The position numbers and the translations under genes were made by a program. DNA of 64,000 nucleotides from CAZSSM01 sp964609385 (GTDB taxonomy: Bacteria > Planctomycetota > Planctomycetia > Isosphaerales > Isosphaeraceae): positions 61,630-125,629 of the forward strand of contig CAZSSM010000008.1 of assembly GCA_964609385.1 (NCBI GenBank), read 5' to 3'. Shown here piece by piece: positions 28,121 to 37,406 of the stretch. The notes below the pieces were generated by a model. The model worked only from the letters and a program-made list of their open reading frames with translations. It ran no database searches and was not told where the DNA came from. The first letter of the stretch is position 1. Every line of letters begins with the position of its first letter.

Positions 28121-28302
28121 CGCTTTAATTATTTATTTGCGAAACAAACGAGATCGATTCGCACCCCAGTGACCGGGCCATCGCGTGGGACCTCGGGGTG
28201 AAGTATCATTGGAAGAATCCCGACGCCTCCCGGAGTCCGGATCGGGTTCCGACTGTCTCTCGGGCGTCGGCGACTCCCCCAACCGGCCTTGGAGGATCCC
28301 CC

Positions 28303-29817
28303 ATGCGTTCGATCCCTATTGAAACAACCATCCCATCGCCGAGCCTTTTGATCAGGGCCGCCTGGTTGTTCGGCTTCGGGATGGCCATGGTCACCGTAGA
28401 TGTCTCCCGTGCCCAGACGGACGGCCCGTTCATGGCCACCGGTGTCCGGATCTTCGAGGTGGACGCCGATTCGGCAGTGATCTGGACCCGACTGACCCGC
28501 GATTCCCAACGGGTCGGCGACGATCGGCCGCTCCCGGAGGTTTCCTATGAGGACAACAGCAATCCGCGACAACTCCGAAGACCAATCGTGAGCTTCCCCA
28601 ACGGCTCGTCGATCGCCACGATCGCCGGCGCCGTGCCGGGCGCCTCCGGACAGGTCCGGGTCCGCTATCAGCCCCAAACGCAAGCCAATGACTCGTCGGA
28701 ACAAATGACCGAATGGGTGGACGTCGACCCTGACCGCGATTATATCGCTCAGGTTTCTCTGACGGATCTGGAAGCCGGCACCGCCTATCGGGCGACCATC
28801 GAAGGCCGTGCCACCCCAGACTCCGCCCCCTCATGCCGGATCGAGGCGGAATTCGCCACGGCGGCACCGTCCGAAGAACCGGCCCGGGTCGTCTTCGCCG
28901 TCTCGACCGGTCAAGCGTATAACGATCGCGATGGCCCCGAGGGCTATCGGATCTATCCGGCCATCTCCGCGCTGGAGCCCGACTTCTTCGTCCACACCGG
29001 GGACATCGTCTACTATGATCGGCTCGGCAAAAGCCCCGCCCTGGCGCGTTGGCACTGGCAACGAACCTATAGCCTGCCGACGAACCTCGACTTCCATCAA
29101 CGCGTCCCCAGTTATTTCATCAAGGACGATCACGACGTTCTGGTCAACGACTGCTGGCCGACGATCGACTCGACCTTTATGGGTTCGTTGACCTTCGAGG
29201 ACGGCCAGGCGATCTTCCGTGAGCAGGCCGGGATGCTCGGTGAATCGCCCACCTACCGGACGATCCGTTGGGGGCGTGACCTCCAGATCTGGCTGGTCGA
29301 GGGGCGCGATTATCGGAGCCCCAACCCCGAGCCCGACGGACCCGACAAGACGATCTGGGGCGCTGAACAGAAAGCCTGGTTCTTCCGGACCGTCTCGGAG
29401 TCCGATGCGACGTTCCGGATCCTGATCAGCCCGACGCCCGTGGTCGGTCCCGATCGGACCAACAAGAACGACAACCATTCCAACCGCGGCTTCATCACCG
29501 AAGGTAACGAACTCCGACGGTTCCTAGCCGATCAGCGCGACATGGTCGTCGTCTGCGGCGACCGGCACTGGCAGTACCACTCGATCGATCCGGTCAGCGG
29601 ACTCCGCGAATATTCCTGCGGGCCGGCCAGCGACGCGCACGCCGGCGGCTGGCGTCAGGACGATTTCCGACCCGACTATCACCGATATCTCGAGGTCTCA
29701 GGCGGCTTCCTTTCGGTGACCGTCGATCGCGATGATGACGGCCTCCGCGCCGCGTTCCGGTTCCACGATTCCGACGGCGACGTCCGGTTCAAGGATATCC
29801 GCCGAGCCAGTGAGTGA
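28303..29817 (+). CDS. PhoD-like alkaline phosphatase family protein
   Basis: A 504-residue exported metallophosphatase. The signal peptide spans about 35 residues and ends near SRAQ. An Ig-like PhoD N-terminal domain follows (GVRIFEVDADSAVIWTRLT). The metallophosphoesterase core has FVHTGDIVYYD, KDDHDVLVNDCWP, WGAEQKAWF and VVVCGDRHWQYHS. In related proteins these residues bind metal and phosphate. The likely role is phosphate release from phosphodiesters or monoesters outside the cytoplasm. GGAGGA at 28291-28296 supports the start at 28303. Confidence 0.9.
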   Translation: MRSIPIETTIPSPSLLIRAAWLFGFGMAMVTVDVSRAQTDGPFMATGVRIFEVDADSAVIWTRLTRDSQRVGDDRPLPEVSYEDNSNPRQLRRPIVSFPNGSSIATIAGAVPGASGQVRVRYQPQTQANDSSEQMTEWVDVDPDRDYIAQVSLTDLEAGTAYRATIEGRATPDSAPSCRIEAEFATAAPSEEPARVVFAVSTGQAYNDRDGPEGYRIYPAISALEPDFFVHTGDIVYYDRLGKSPALARWHWQRTYSLPTNLDFHQRVPSYFIKDDHDVLVNDCWPTIDSTFMGSLTFEDGQAIFREQAGMLGESPTYRTIRWGRDLQIWLVEGRDYRSPNPEPDGPDKTIWGAEQKAWFFRTVSESDATFRILISPTPVVGPDRTNKNDNHSNRGFITEGNELRRFLADQRDMVVVCGDRHWQYHSIDPVSGLREYSCGPASDAHAGGWRQDDFRPDYHRYLEVSGGFLSVTVDRDDDGLRAAFRFHDSDGDVRFKDIRRASE

Positions 29818-29893
29818 CCGCGTCTCGGAACCGATCGGCCGAATGCGCCACACACGCTCGGCCGACCGGGGTCCGAAGTCCATTGGCTCAAGC

Positions 29894-30556
29894 TCAATGA
29901 GGCGGCAAGGGACGCAGGCCAATCGTCTCGCCCATGTGTTCCTGCTCCAAGGGGACGAACTCGCCGGTCTCCGGATCGTGAGCAGACACTTCGGCGGTCT
30001 CGAACCGGTAGGTCCAGCCGAAGAGGTGGAGGTCACCCTTGGCCAGGCCGGCGGCGACGGACGGGTGGGTCCGGAGGTTGCCGATCTGAACCAGGACGTT
30101 CTGACGAACGGTCTCCTCGAGCAGGGATTCACCCTCAAGCTCGGAATAGTTGGCCCGCATGATCGAGCGGGTCGCCGAAGCGTGACCGAGCCAAGCGTTG
30201 ACGGCCGGCAAGGCCTGAGTCGCTTCAGGTTGGTGAAGCGCCGACATCGCGCCACAACGCGGGTGGCCACAGATGATGATATTGGGGATTTTCAGGACCG
30301 AGACGGCGTACTCGATCGTCGCGGCCTCGCCCCCATTGGTGGCGCCGAAGGGTGGCACGATGTTGCCCGCGTTGCGGAGGATAAACAGCTCGCCGGGTTG
30401 AACCTGCGTCAGGGCGGTCGGGTCGATCCGCGAGTCCGAGCATGTGATGAACAAGACGCGCGGGTGCTGGCCGTGCGACAGCTCTTTGAACAAGGTTTTT
30501 TGCTCAGGGAACACTTGTTCCTGATACTGGGAGATGCCGCGAACGATCTTGTCCAT
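29894..30556 (-). CDS. Beta-class carbonic anhydrase
   Basis: A 220-residue zinc enzyme interconverting CO2 and bicarbonate. The zinc ligands lie in ITCSDSRIDP (Cys, with the Asp-Arg dyad) and CGHPRCGAMSAL (His and Cys). LRNAGNIVPPFG and ATIEYAVSVLKIPNIIICGH are conserved around the active site. The start at 30556 is an ATG with GAGGAG seven bases upstream. It is a single gene without an obvious operon partner. Confidence 0.93.
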   Translation of the reverse strand: MDKIVRGISQYQEQVFPEQKTLFKELSHGQHPRVLFITCSDSRIDPTALTQVQPGELFILRNAGNIVPPFGATNGGEAATIEYAVSVLKIPNIIICGHPRCGAMSALHQPEATQALPAVNAWLGHASATRSIMRANYSELEGESLLEETVRQNVLVQIGNLRTHPSVAAGLAKGDLHLFGWTYRFETAEVSAHDPETGEFVPLEQEHMGETIGLRPLPPH

Positions 30557-31199
30557 GATCAACTCCTCTCAGACCCAACTCGGGTTCAGTGCAGGCCGAA
30601 CCGCTAAGATTTAAGTCCTCTGAGTGGACCCACATGCGATCCATCCTAACCCTCATGACCCACTCAGGCGAGGGCATCCGACACGAACCCCCATACACGA
30701 AAACGCATCGAATCACTCATGCAAAATTGTGATCTTTTGTCGACTTGATCTTATCCTGAGGACCAGGTGTCTAATTGGTTTATCGGGGTTACACCAGGTT
30801 TCCGGGGTGGCCGGAAAACCCTTGGAGCCGCATGGTCCGGAACGAGGGAGACCGGTCGAAGCGCGTCGAGATGCGTACGATCGACAAAACCAATCCCGAG
30901 ACCCTGGGTCGAGCAGTGCATCTGGCCGGAAAGTGGGCTGATCCAAGCCGATCGAAGCCTTCGCGAGGTGGGTCGCCGAGCCTTTATCGATCGGATCGGG
31001 CGGGTCAGCAGGATCGATCAGGTCGTTGGGATGATCGGGCGATCCGGCAGTCCATGAGGATCCGACCCCGACTCGGATATGAATCGCGGGGCCGAATCTC
31101 GCGATGTTATCCTGTGAGCTTCGTGACTTTGACTCATCGTTGCTCCGCAGATGACCACTGGGTCGTTGGTCGACACCCGTTCTTTTGAGGATGATCCCG
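30557..31199. other. Intergenic, 643 bp
   Basis: Between divergent carbonic anhydrase and hydrolase genes. Several overlapping frames on both strands are basic, Pro/Arg/Ser-rich and not protein-like. I see no RNA fold or repeat. GAGG at 31187-31190 is the probable ribosome site of the next gene. Confidence 0.4.
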
Positions 31200-32039
31200 A
31201 TGCTTTCTACAACCCTGATGACCCTCATCTGGTCGGCGTTGGCAGCATTCGGTCCACTCGATGACGAGGCCCACCAGACGACGAGTCGGACGATCGTCTA
31301 CAAGACGACGCCCGAGGCCGAACTTCGGCTGTTCCTCGATCTGCCGGCGCGGTCGACATCCGAGTCGCCGCGGCCAGTGATCGTCTTCTTCTTCGGTGGC
31401 GGTTGGACGAACGGCTCCGTTGGCCAGTTCGAGGACCAGGCCGCCACGTTGGCGAAGCGGGGCCTGATCGCGGCCCGGGCCGAATACCGGATTCGGTCCA
31501 AGCATGGGGTCGGTCCTGAGTCGTGTGTGGCCGATGCCAAAAGCGCTGTGCGCTGGATCCGAGAGCATGCCGAGCAATTGGGCGTTGATCCCGACCGGAT
31601 CGTCGCGGCGGGCGGGTCGGCTGGAGGGCATTTAGCCGCCTGCACTGCGCTCTGCCCGACCCTTGATGAGCCCGATGAGAATCAAGCAATCTCTTCGAAG
31701 CCCAGCGCGCTCGTGCTGTTCAACCCGGTCCTACGATTCGTCGGCGAGCCAAGGCTGATCCAACGACTCGACGACGACGAAGCCCTGGCCGAACAAATCT
31801 CACCGACGCTCTATCTGAGCGAATCGAGCCCGCCGTCGATCCAGTTCTTTGGCACCGACGATCCCCTCGTGGAACAGGCCAGAGAGTTCATCACGAAGGC
31901 CAAGGGCTTGGGCGTCCGTGCCGAGTTGGAACTGACAGAGGGCGTCGGCCACGCCTTCTTCAACCGCCCCCCACACAAGCAACGAACTCTCGACCAAACG
32001 ATCGCGTTCCTGGAATCGCTTGGATACATTAATCCCTAA
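31200..32039 (+). CDS. Alpha/beta hydrolase (acetyl-esterase / BD-FAE type), exported
   Basis: A 279-residue esterase-like protein. The signal peptide is MLSTTLMTLIWSALAAFG. The oxyanion-hole motif is FFGGGWTNGS (a variant of HGGG), and the nucleophile motif is GGSAGGHLAA. Late residues GTDDPLVEQ and EGVGHAFFNR give the Asp and His of the triad. Related proteins deacetylate xylan or other polysaccharides. The start at 31200 has GAGG nine bases upstream; a TTG and an ATG slightly earlier are in frame. Confidence 0.88.
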   Translation: MLSTTLMTLIWSALAAFGPLDDEAHQTTSRTIVYKTTPEAELRLFLDLPARSTSESPRPVIVFFFGGGWTNGSVGQFEDQAATLAKRGLIAARAEYRIRSKHGVGPESCVADAKSAVRWIREHAEQLGVDPDRIVAAGGSAGGHLAACTALCPTLDEPDENQAISSKPSALVLFNPVLRFVGEPRLIQRLDDDEALAEQISPTLYLSESSPPSIQFFGTDDPLVEQAREFITKAKGLGVRAELELTEGVGHAFFNRPPHKQRTLDQTIAFLESLGYINP

Positions 32040-32137
32040 ACAGAAATACGGAATATTATCAAACAAGCACTCTTTCACCGGAACGATCTGTACAACCTCG
32101 TCCCGGCTTCGAGTACGCAATACCAATAAAATTCATA

Positions 32138-33472
32138 TCACGAATCCGCTGAAAGCTTCGGTCTTCGTGCCGACCAGGCGGCCCAAGTCGAAGCGACCGG
32201 CAAGACGATCAGGGCGAGCACGACGGGGTCGTAGGAGCCGAGGTAGTCCAGGCTCAACGCTAAAGGAAGTGGGCCTAAAGCAGCCCCAAAGACCATCGCA
32301 GTCATGATCACACCCTTGATTGATCCGTAACTGTGGCGTCCGAAATAATCGAGCACCATGACCGAGCCGGAGACCCGTTGGAACCCTGCATGGATCCCGA
32401 TCAGCGCCGAGTAGACTAAGGCCATCGCCCACGAGTCGAGCCGGAAGTAGAGGACCATCGATAGGGTCAATAGGACCATCCCCCAGGCCAAGACCGTCCG
32501 CGACCCGTACCGATCGACCAGGAACCCACCGACCAGACAGGTAATCGTGGCAAAGACCGCTTGGAGGCTGACCATCCAAGTGGCCAGGTCGGCCGAGAGT
32601 CCGCGCTGTTTGAAGAGCGAGACTTGATGGAAGACCAACGCGGTGCAGATCAGGCCGCTGGTGACCATCGCCAGGGAGATCTTCCAGAACACCCCGGTCC
32701 GGACCGCCGAACCCAACGTCCAGATCGTCAGCTCTGGTTCGTTGACGGTCGACAACCCCCGAGGCCCCGATCCCTTCGAGACATCGCGGTCTCGATCACG
32801 AACCATCAGCAGGCTCGGGACGAGAAGCAGCGCTGAAACGCTCAGGCCGATGATCGTCCAGGCCATCCGCCAGCCAAAGGCGTCGATCAGGGCCTTGCTG
32901 GCCACCGGGAAGACGACGAACGAGAGGCTGCCGGCGATCCCCAGCAAGCTCATCGCCAGGCCGCGTCGTCGGTCGAACCATTGGCCAACCATCCAGGTCG
33001 GGATCATCGTCAAGGCGCCCTGGCCGAGGCTCCGGACCGCCACGACGGCGATCGTGAACGCCAAGACGGACCCGGCAGCACCCAGTCCCAGACACGCGAT
33101 GGTCAAGGCCACGACACAAACCGGAAGCACGATCTTTGCCCCGAACCGATCGAGCCCTCGACCCAAGCCCGGCAGCAAGCCGGCGCTGACCAGCGTCGCC
33201 ACAGTGTAGATCAAGGAGTATCCACTCCGAGTCAGGCCTTCCGCGTCGAAGGTGGCCAACATCGGGTCGATGAATGCGGCGAAGGTGTAGGACTGGCCCG
33301 GCCCGGAGAAGAAGTTGGCCAAGCCAGCCAAGGCGAGGATCATCCAAGCCGTACGCGGGACGTCATGAGGGCGTTCCGGCTCAATGTGCGGAATCGATTC
33401 ATCGATCGCGGCGATCTTGGTCGTCGAAGGCGAATCCGGTCGACCGGAGACGATGTCGGTGGCATGACTCAT
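32138..33472 (-). CDS. MFS transporter (oxalate/monocarboxylate-like)
   Basis: A 444-residue major facilitator with 12 predicted helices. After a 35-residue cytoplasmic N-terminus, motif A appears as GRGLDRFGAK between helices 2 and 3 and as DRYGSRTVL in the second half. MIPTWMVGQWFDRRRGLAMS is typical of OFA/MCT-like members. Its ATG overlaps the stop codon of the upstream MFS gene by four bases, so the two transporters are translationally coupled. The substrate is not deducible. Confidence 0.85.
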   Translation of the reverse strand: MSHATDIVSGRPDSPSTTKIAAIDESIPHIEPERPHDVPRTAWMILALAGLANFFSGPGQSYTFAAFIDPMLATFDAEGLTRSGYSLIYTVATLVSAGLLPGLGRGLDRFGAKIVLPVCVVALTIACLGLGAAGSVLAFTIAVVAVRSLGQGALTMIPTWMVGQWFDRRRGLAMSLLGIAGSLSFVVFPVASKALIDAFGWRMAWTIIGLSVSALLLVPSLLMVRDRDRDVSKGSGPRGLSTVNEPELTIWTLGSAVRTGVFWKISLAMVTSGLICTALVFHQVSLFKQRGLSADLATWMVSLQAVFATITCLVGGFLVDRYGSRTVLAWGMVLLTLSMVLYFRLDSWAMALVYSALIGIHAGFQRVSGSVMVLDYFGRHSYGSIKGVIMTAMVFGAALGPLPLALSLDYLGSYDPVVLALIVLPVASTWAAWSARRPKLSADS

Positions 33473-34887
33473 GAGGTTCTGCTCGATTCCAAAGAGGTAG
33501 CCGCCGTATGGGAAGGAGGGTCAGCCTGGCCAGTCCGCCCATCGTCGGTGATGGTGCGGAGCGGCTCGGGGTGGTCGACGGGTCGGTCCGATGCCTCTGG
33601 ATCCGAGTGCGGCCGGGACGATGGGGAAGGCGTGGCAACGATCATTGGCTCGGAGACCCGGTGCGCCGGCGGCCGGTCGAGCCCCCGCATGGCGACGATG
33701 AGATAGGTCAGGGCGAGCAGGTCGATAAGGCAGGGGATCAGGAAGACCAAGCCGTAGTCACCGTCGGCGAACTGGACGATCTCACCGGCCATCAGGTTGC
33801 CGACCAAAGTCCCGATCCCGCCGACGGTGACAATGACCAACCCCTGAGCGGTCCCACGTCGTTGACGCGGGGCACGCTGATCGACCAGCATCGGACCGCC
33901 GATCATCAAGTAGGCCACCGCCGGGCCGTGCAGCAATGTGCCGGCCACGGCCAACCAGAGCGGCGGGCCCATCGCCAAGCTGCCGAACCGCAACGCCCAG
34001 CACGTCACGCCCAAAGCCAACATCGCCTTGTAGCCGAACCGGCGGATCAACCAAGGCGTGATCGCCACCGAGACGATCTCGGTCATCTGGCCCAGGGTCA
34101 TCACCGAAGCCACCCAATCGGGATGCAGACCGCTCTTCTTCAGATAGAGGGGGATCACCTGAAACATGTTGGGGATCGTCAACCCGGTGATCGTGGCCAT
34201 GATCAAGAAGACCCGCGTGGGCCGGTCGCTGAGGATCTCGGCGATCGCTTCGAAGCGGAACCGTGCGGCCGGCTCACGAGCGCCTTCGGGAGCAGCCTCA
34301 ACCGGCCCTCGACGATCCAAGGGTGGGGTGTGAGGCAAGAACCGACTGAAGATGGCCAGCCCGGTGGCGCAGATTACTCCGAGCCCGAAGGCCAGGCCGA
34401 CCGAATCGTCGAAGCCAAACTCGGTGGTCAAACGCATCATGCCCGAGGTCAGCCAACCGGCGACCATCCAACCGATCGTGCCCCAAAGGCGGACGCTGGA
34501 GAACAGCTCCTGGGGGCGATCCAGGTTACGGAGTGCCAAAGAATTGGCCAAACCATGGGTCGGCGCGACAAAGCAGAAATAAACGAGAAAGATCAAATAG
34601 AGCAGCACCGCATTACGCGTAAGGTCCAGCGCGACGATCGTCAGCAGGGTCGCCCCGACGGCGTAAGCCAAGCACATGTAACGTTCGGTGGCCAGGACGC
34701 GATCGACCAGCCGCCCGACGCCTAGTGAGGCCACCAGCATCGCCACCGACATCGTCGAGAAGATCAGGCCGCGTTGACGGCCGTCCAAGCCAATCTCTTC
34801 CAGATGCACGGTGAAGACCGGCCACCAGCCTCCCTGGGTCGCATAGACCAGGCCCATCATCATCGCCAGGCGACCCCAGAGACTCAT
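33469..34887 (-). CDS. MFS transporter (nucleoside:H+ symporter-like)
   Basis: A 472-residue major facilitator with 12 helices. LGVGRLVDRVLATERYM carries motif A, and VRLWGTIGWMVAGWLTSG matches the NupG/LacY-related MFS_1-like group. A cytoplasmic loop of about 40 residues is in the middle, and the last 60 residues are a Pro/Ser/His-rich hydrophilic tail with no obvious fold. It is co-transcribed with the overlapping MFS gene downstream. Confidence 0.85.
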   Translation of the reverse strand: MSLWGRLAMMMGLVYATQGGWWPVFTVHLEEIGLDGRQRGLIFSTMSVAMLVASLGVGRLVDRVLATERYMCLAYAVGATLLTIVALDLTRNAVLLYLIFLVYFCFVAPTHGLANSLALRNLDRPQELFSSVRLWGTIGWMVAGWLTSGMMRLTTEFGFDDSVGLAFGLGVICATGLAIFSRFLPHTPPLDRRGPVEAAPEGAREPAARFRFEAIAEILSDRPTRVFLIMATITGLTIPNMFQVIPLYLKKSGLHPDWVASVMTLGQMTEIVSVAITPWLIRRFGYKAMLALGVTCWALRFGSLAMGPPLWLAVAGTLLHGPAVAYLMIGGPMLVDQRAPRQRRGTAQGLVIVTVGGIGTLVGNLMAGEIVQFADGDYGLVFLIPCLIDLLALTYLIVAMRGLDRPPAHRVSEPMIVATPSPSSRPHSDPEASDRPVDHPEPLRTITDDGRTGQADPPSHTAATSLESSRTS

Positions 34888-35060
34888 CGGCTTGACTCCT
34901 CAAATGGGTTGCCTGATCCGTCGAGGCAGGAAGGTCCGAGACGCGTCCGGCAAAAAGTTACGGGGGATCCGCTCCGTCGGCGCGCGTTCGGCAAAAGGGA
35001 TAAGATTGTACGGCCCTCACCGGCAAGGCGCGAAGTGAGTCCGATGAAGGAACCGAGACG

Positions 35061-37235
35061 ATGGCTGATCCGCATCCCAAGACCGCTCAGGCGTCCTCCG
35101 ATTCAGTGTCTCCCCCCCCAAAACCCCGAAGGTCCTGGACTCGATGGATTGGGCTCGGGTTCGCCGCCGTCGTGCTCTTGACGCTCGCCTCGGTGATCCT
35201 GCTGCCCCAAATTACCCAGCACCCGACCATCCAACAGGCCTTGATCACCTGGATGGATCGTGCCTTAGCCCCTGGGCATCTGCGGATCGAACGCATCGAG
35301 TTGGCCTGGTTCCGGCCGACGCAACTGCATGGGGTCGTCCTGATCGATCGCCACGACACCGAGGTGCTCCGCGCTCCTCGAGTCGGTTGGTCGCGGTCAC
35401 TCGAATCGTTCCTGCTAGACCGCCAACGACCGGTCGCGAATCGGTTCACGCTCGGGAACGGCTCCAAGGTTCAGATCACCCGTCGCCGCGACGGCTCGAT
35501 CGACCTTCTGGACGCCTTGGACCCGTTGATCCGCGACAACCCCCGCTCCGATGCGGGCGTGGTCATCGATCAAGGCCGCTTTGTCGTTCACGACGCGTGG
35601 CTCGCCGAGCCAATCCGCGCTGCGGGGACACTGCGCTTGGAGATCGGCAAGGTCAGCGAGTCCGACGCCATCACGCAACAGATCGATTGGTTCTTGGATC
35701 TAGATCACGACAACTCGAACCGGACTAATCCGGCAGCCGAATCGTCCGCGCGCTTCGTCTCGCGAGGGAGCCTGTTGACTGACCCCGAAGCTGCCCTCTC
35801 GGGTCTGCAGGCGGAGCTTGAGATGGAGGGTTGGCCGCTGGCCGTCCGACGCGGCCTTGACGACCCTGCGACAGGGATCGAGAGGCCGGTCACCCAGGCC
35901 CGACTCCGAGGCGATCTCCGCTTGTCGCTTGACGACGATCAACCGGTCCAGATCGAGGGCTCGTTGTCGGTCGATCAACTCAGAGACCCCGCGCTGCCCA
36001 AGGACCTCGACCACCTCGAGCTCTCGGGGACCGTGGAAGCCGTGTCGGCCGATCGTCCCGACGCGGCCGTCGTCGATATCGATGCCCTCCAAGTCGCCCT
36101 CGCCTTGTCGTGCCCGTATGGCAACCTCGCAGTCGGTGGTCGGGTGGACGCCGGGCTGGCCCCCAACAACGCTCAGGCCGACGACCTCCAAGTCGATGTC
36201 CGTGGGACCTGGGAGGCCGATCCAACGCGGTTCGATCCCTGGCTGGCCAAGCAACTGCCGGATGGCGTGGCGATGGATTGGGGACCGGGACAGTTCGTCC
36301 TGGCCGGTCCAGTCTCCCGAGACCTGCTGGCCGGTCGAGCCGCCTTCGACCGCGTGGCCATCGATCGGCTCCAGACCGAGGTCAGCCTGTTGATCGATCG
36401 GCTCGAAGGCATGGGCCTCCAGGTCGGACCAGCCGAGTGGCGGGTCGTTTCCGAGGGTGGCCGCGTCCGGATGCCACCGACGGAGGCGACCCTCAACGGC
36501 GGTCGGATCCGGCTGGCCGCCGAGATCGCGCCGATCGACGCGGAGATCGCCTCGGGAGGCTGGATCATCACGCTTGACCCCGAGGAGTCGTGGATCCTCG
36601 ACGCGGAGGTCGACGACGAGGTCAGCCGTCGGTTTCTCGCTTATGTGGCCCCAGTGCTCAACAACGCGACACGGGTCCAGGGCCGGGTCTCGGCAGCTCT
36701 GGACCAAGCCTGGTGGCCGGTTGGGGTGCCCGAGCTGAGCGGAGGTGAGGTCGAAGGGACCGTTCTATTCGATGAAGTCACCTTCCGCGCTGGGCCGTTG
36801 GTCGAGGTGATCCTGGTAGCCGTCCGACGGATCGCCCCCCGAATGCCCGAGCCGAAGCTGGAGCTGGACCAGCCAGTCATTCTCAGAATCGCTGATGATC
36901 AAGTCACCCACACCGGACTCTACTTGCCCATTGGCGATCTCAACCGGATCCAGTTCGAGGGTGCCGTCGGCTTCGACCGCTCGATGGCCCTCGACGCGCA
37001 TTTCCCACTCCTGGGCAAATACATGAGCCGAAACCGGATCCTCTCCGGGATCGCCGGCAACACCGAGCTGACCGTGCCGATCCGCGGGACGTTGGACAAG
37101 CCTCAGCTCGACGGCGACGCCCTGGCCGATGCCCTCGGCGATACCGGCAAACAGATGCTCCGCCGAGGCGCCGCGGTCGGAATCTCCGAACTCTTCCGGC
37201 TCATCACCGGCCCCGACGAGGATCGGCCTGAGTGA
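35061..37235 (+). CDS. AsmA/TamB-like large membrane-anchored protein
   Basis: A 724-residue protein with a cytoplasmic Pro-rich start, one N-terminal membrane anchor (IGLGFAAVVLLTLASVILL, residues 29-48), and then a long beta-rich periplasmic part. LRIERIELAWFRPTQLHGV resembles the start of AsmA-like domains, and the C-terminal region (VPIRGTLDKPQLDGDALADAL) is typical of AsmA/TamB/DUF748 proteins that build long grooves for lipid transport or outer-membrane assembly. The assignment rests on overall pattern; the exact family needs a profile search. Confidence 0.65.
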   Translation: MADPHPKTAQASSDSVSPPPKPRRSWTRWIGLGFAAVVLLTLASVILLPQITQHPTIQQALITWMDRALAPGHLRIERIELAWFRPTQLHGVVLIDRHDTEVLRAPRVGWSRSLESFLLDRQRPVANRFTLGNGSKVQITRRRDGSIDLLDALDPLIRDNPRSDAGVVIDQGRFVVHDAWLAEPIRAAGTLRLEIGKVSESDAITQQIDWFLDLDHDNSNRTNPAAESSARFVSRGSLLTDPEAALSGLQAELEMEGWPLAVRRGLDDPATGIERPVTQARLRGDLRLSLDDDQPVQIEGSLSVDQLRDPALPKDLDHLELSGTVEAVSADRPDAAVVDIDALQVALALSCPYGNLAVGGRVDAGLAPNNAQADDLQVDVRGTWEADPTRFDPWLAKQLPDGVAMDWGPGQFVLAGPVSRDLLAGRAAFDRVAIDRLQTEVSLLIDRLEGMGLQVGPAEWRVVSEGGRVRMPPTEATLNGGRIRLAAEIAPIDAEIASGGWIITLDPEESWILDAEVDDEVSRRFLAYVAPVLNNATRVQGRVSAALDQAWWPVGVPELSGGEVEGTVLFDEVTFRAGPLVEVILVAVRRIAPRMPEPKLELDQPVILRIADDQVTHTGLYLPIGDLNRIQFEGAVGFDRSMALDAHFPLLGKYMSRNRILSGIAGNTELTVPIRGTLDKPQLDGDALADALGDTGKQMLRRGAAVGISELFRLITGPDEDRPE

Positions 37236-37406
37236 ATGAGGACCTTCGATCGGCACGTTGACTCACCGTGATGGTCCGACAACTAGGCGAGCCGATACGC
37301 CGTCCGCTTTCCCCGTCTGGGCTTATGATCCTATGATGGGCCGACGCAGGGACCTCCTGCTCCTGCTTCGAAACGACGGCTCACCCCACCCTGAAGGACG
37401 TCCCCG

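Noticed and set aside
33508..34725. 405-codon plus-strand frame
   Set aside because: Antisense to the MFS gene; rich in His, Gln, Asp and Arg without any domain.
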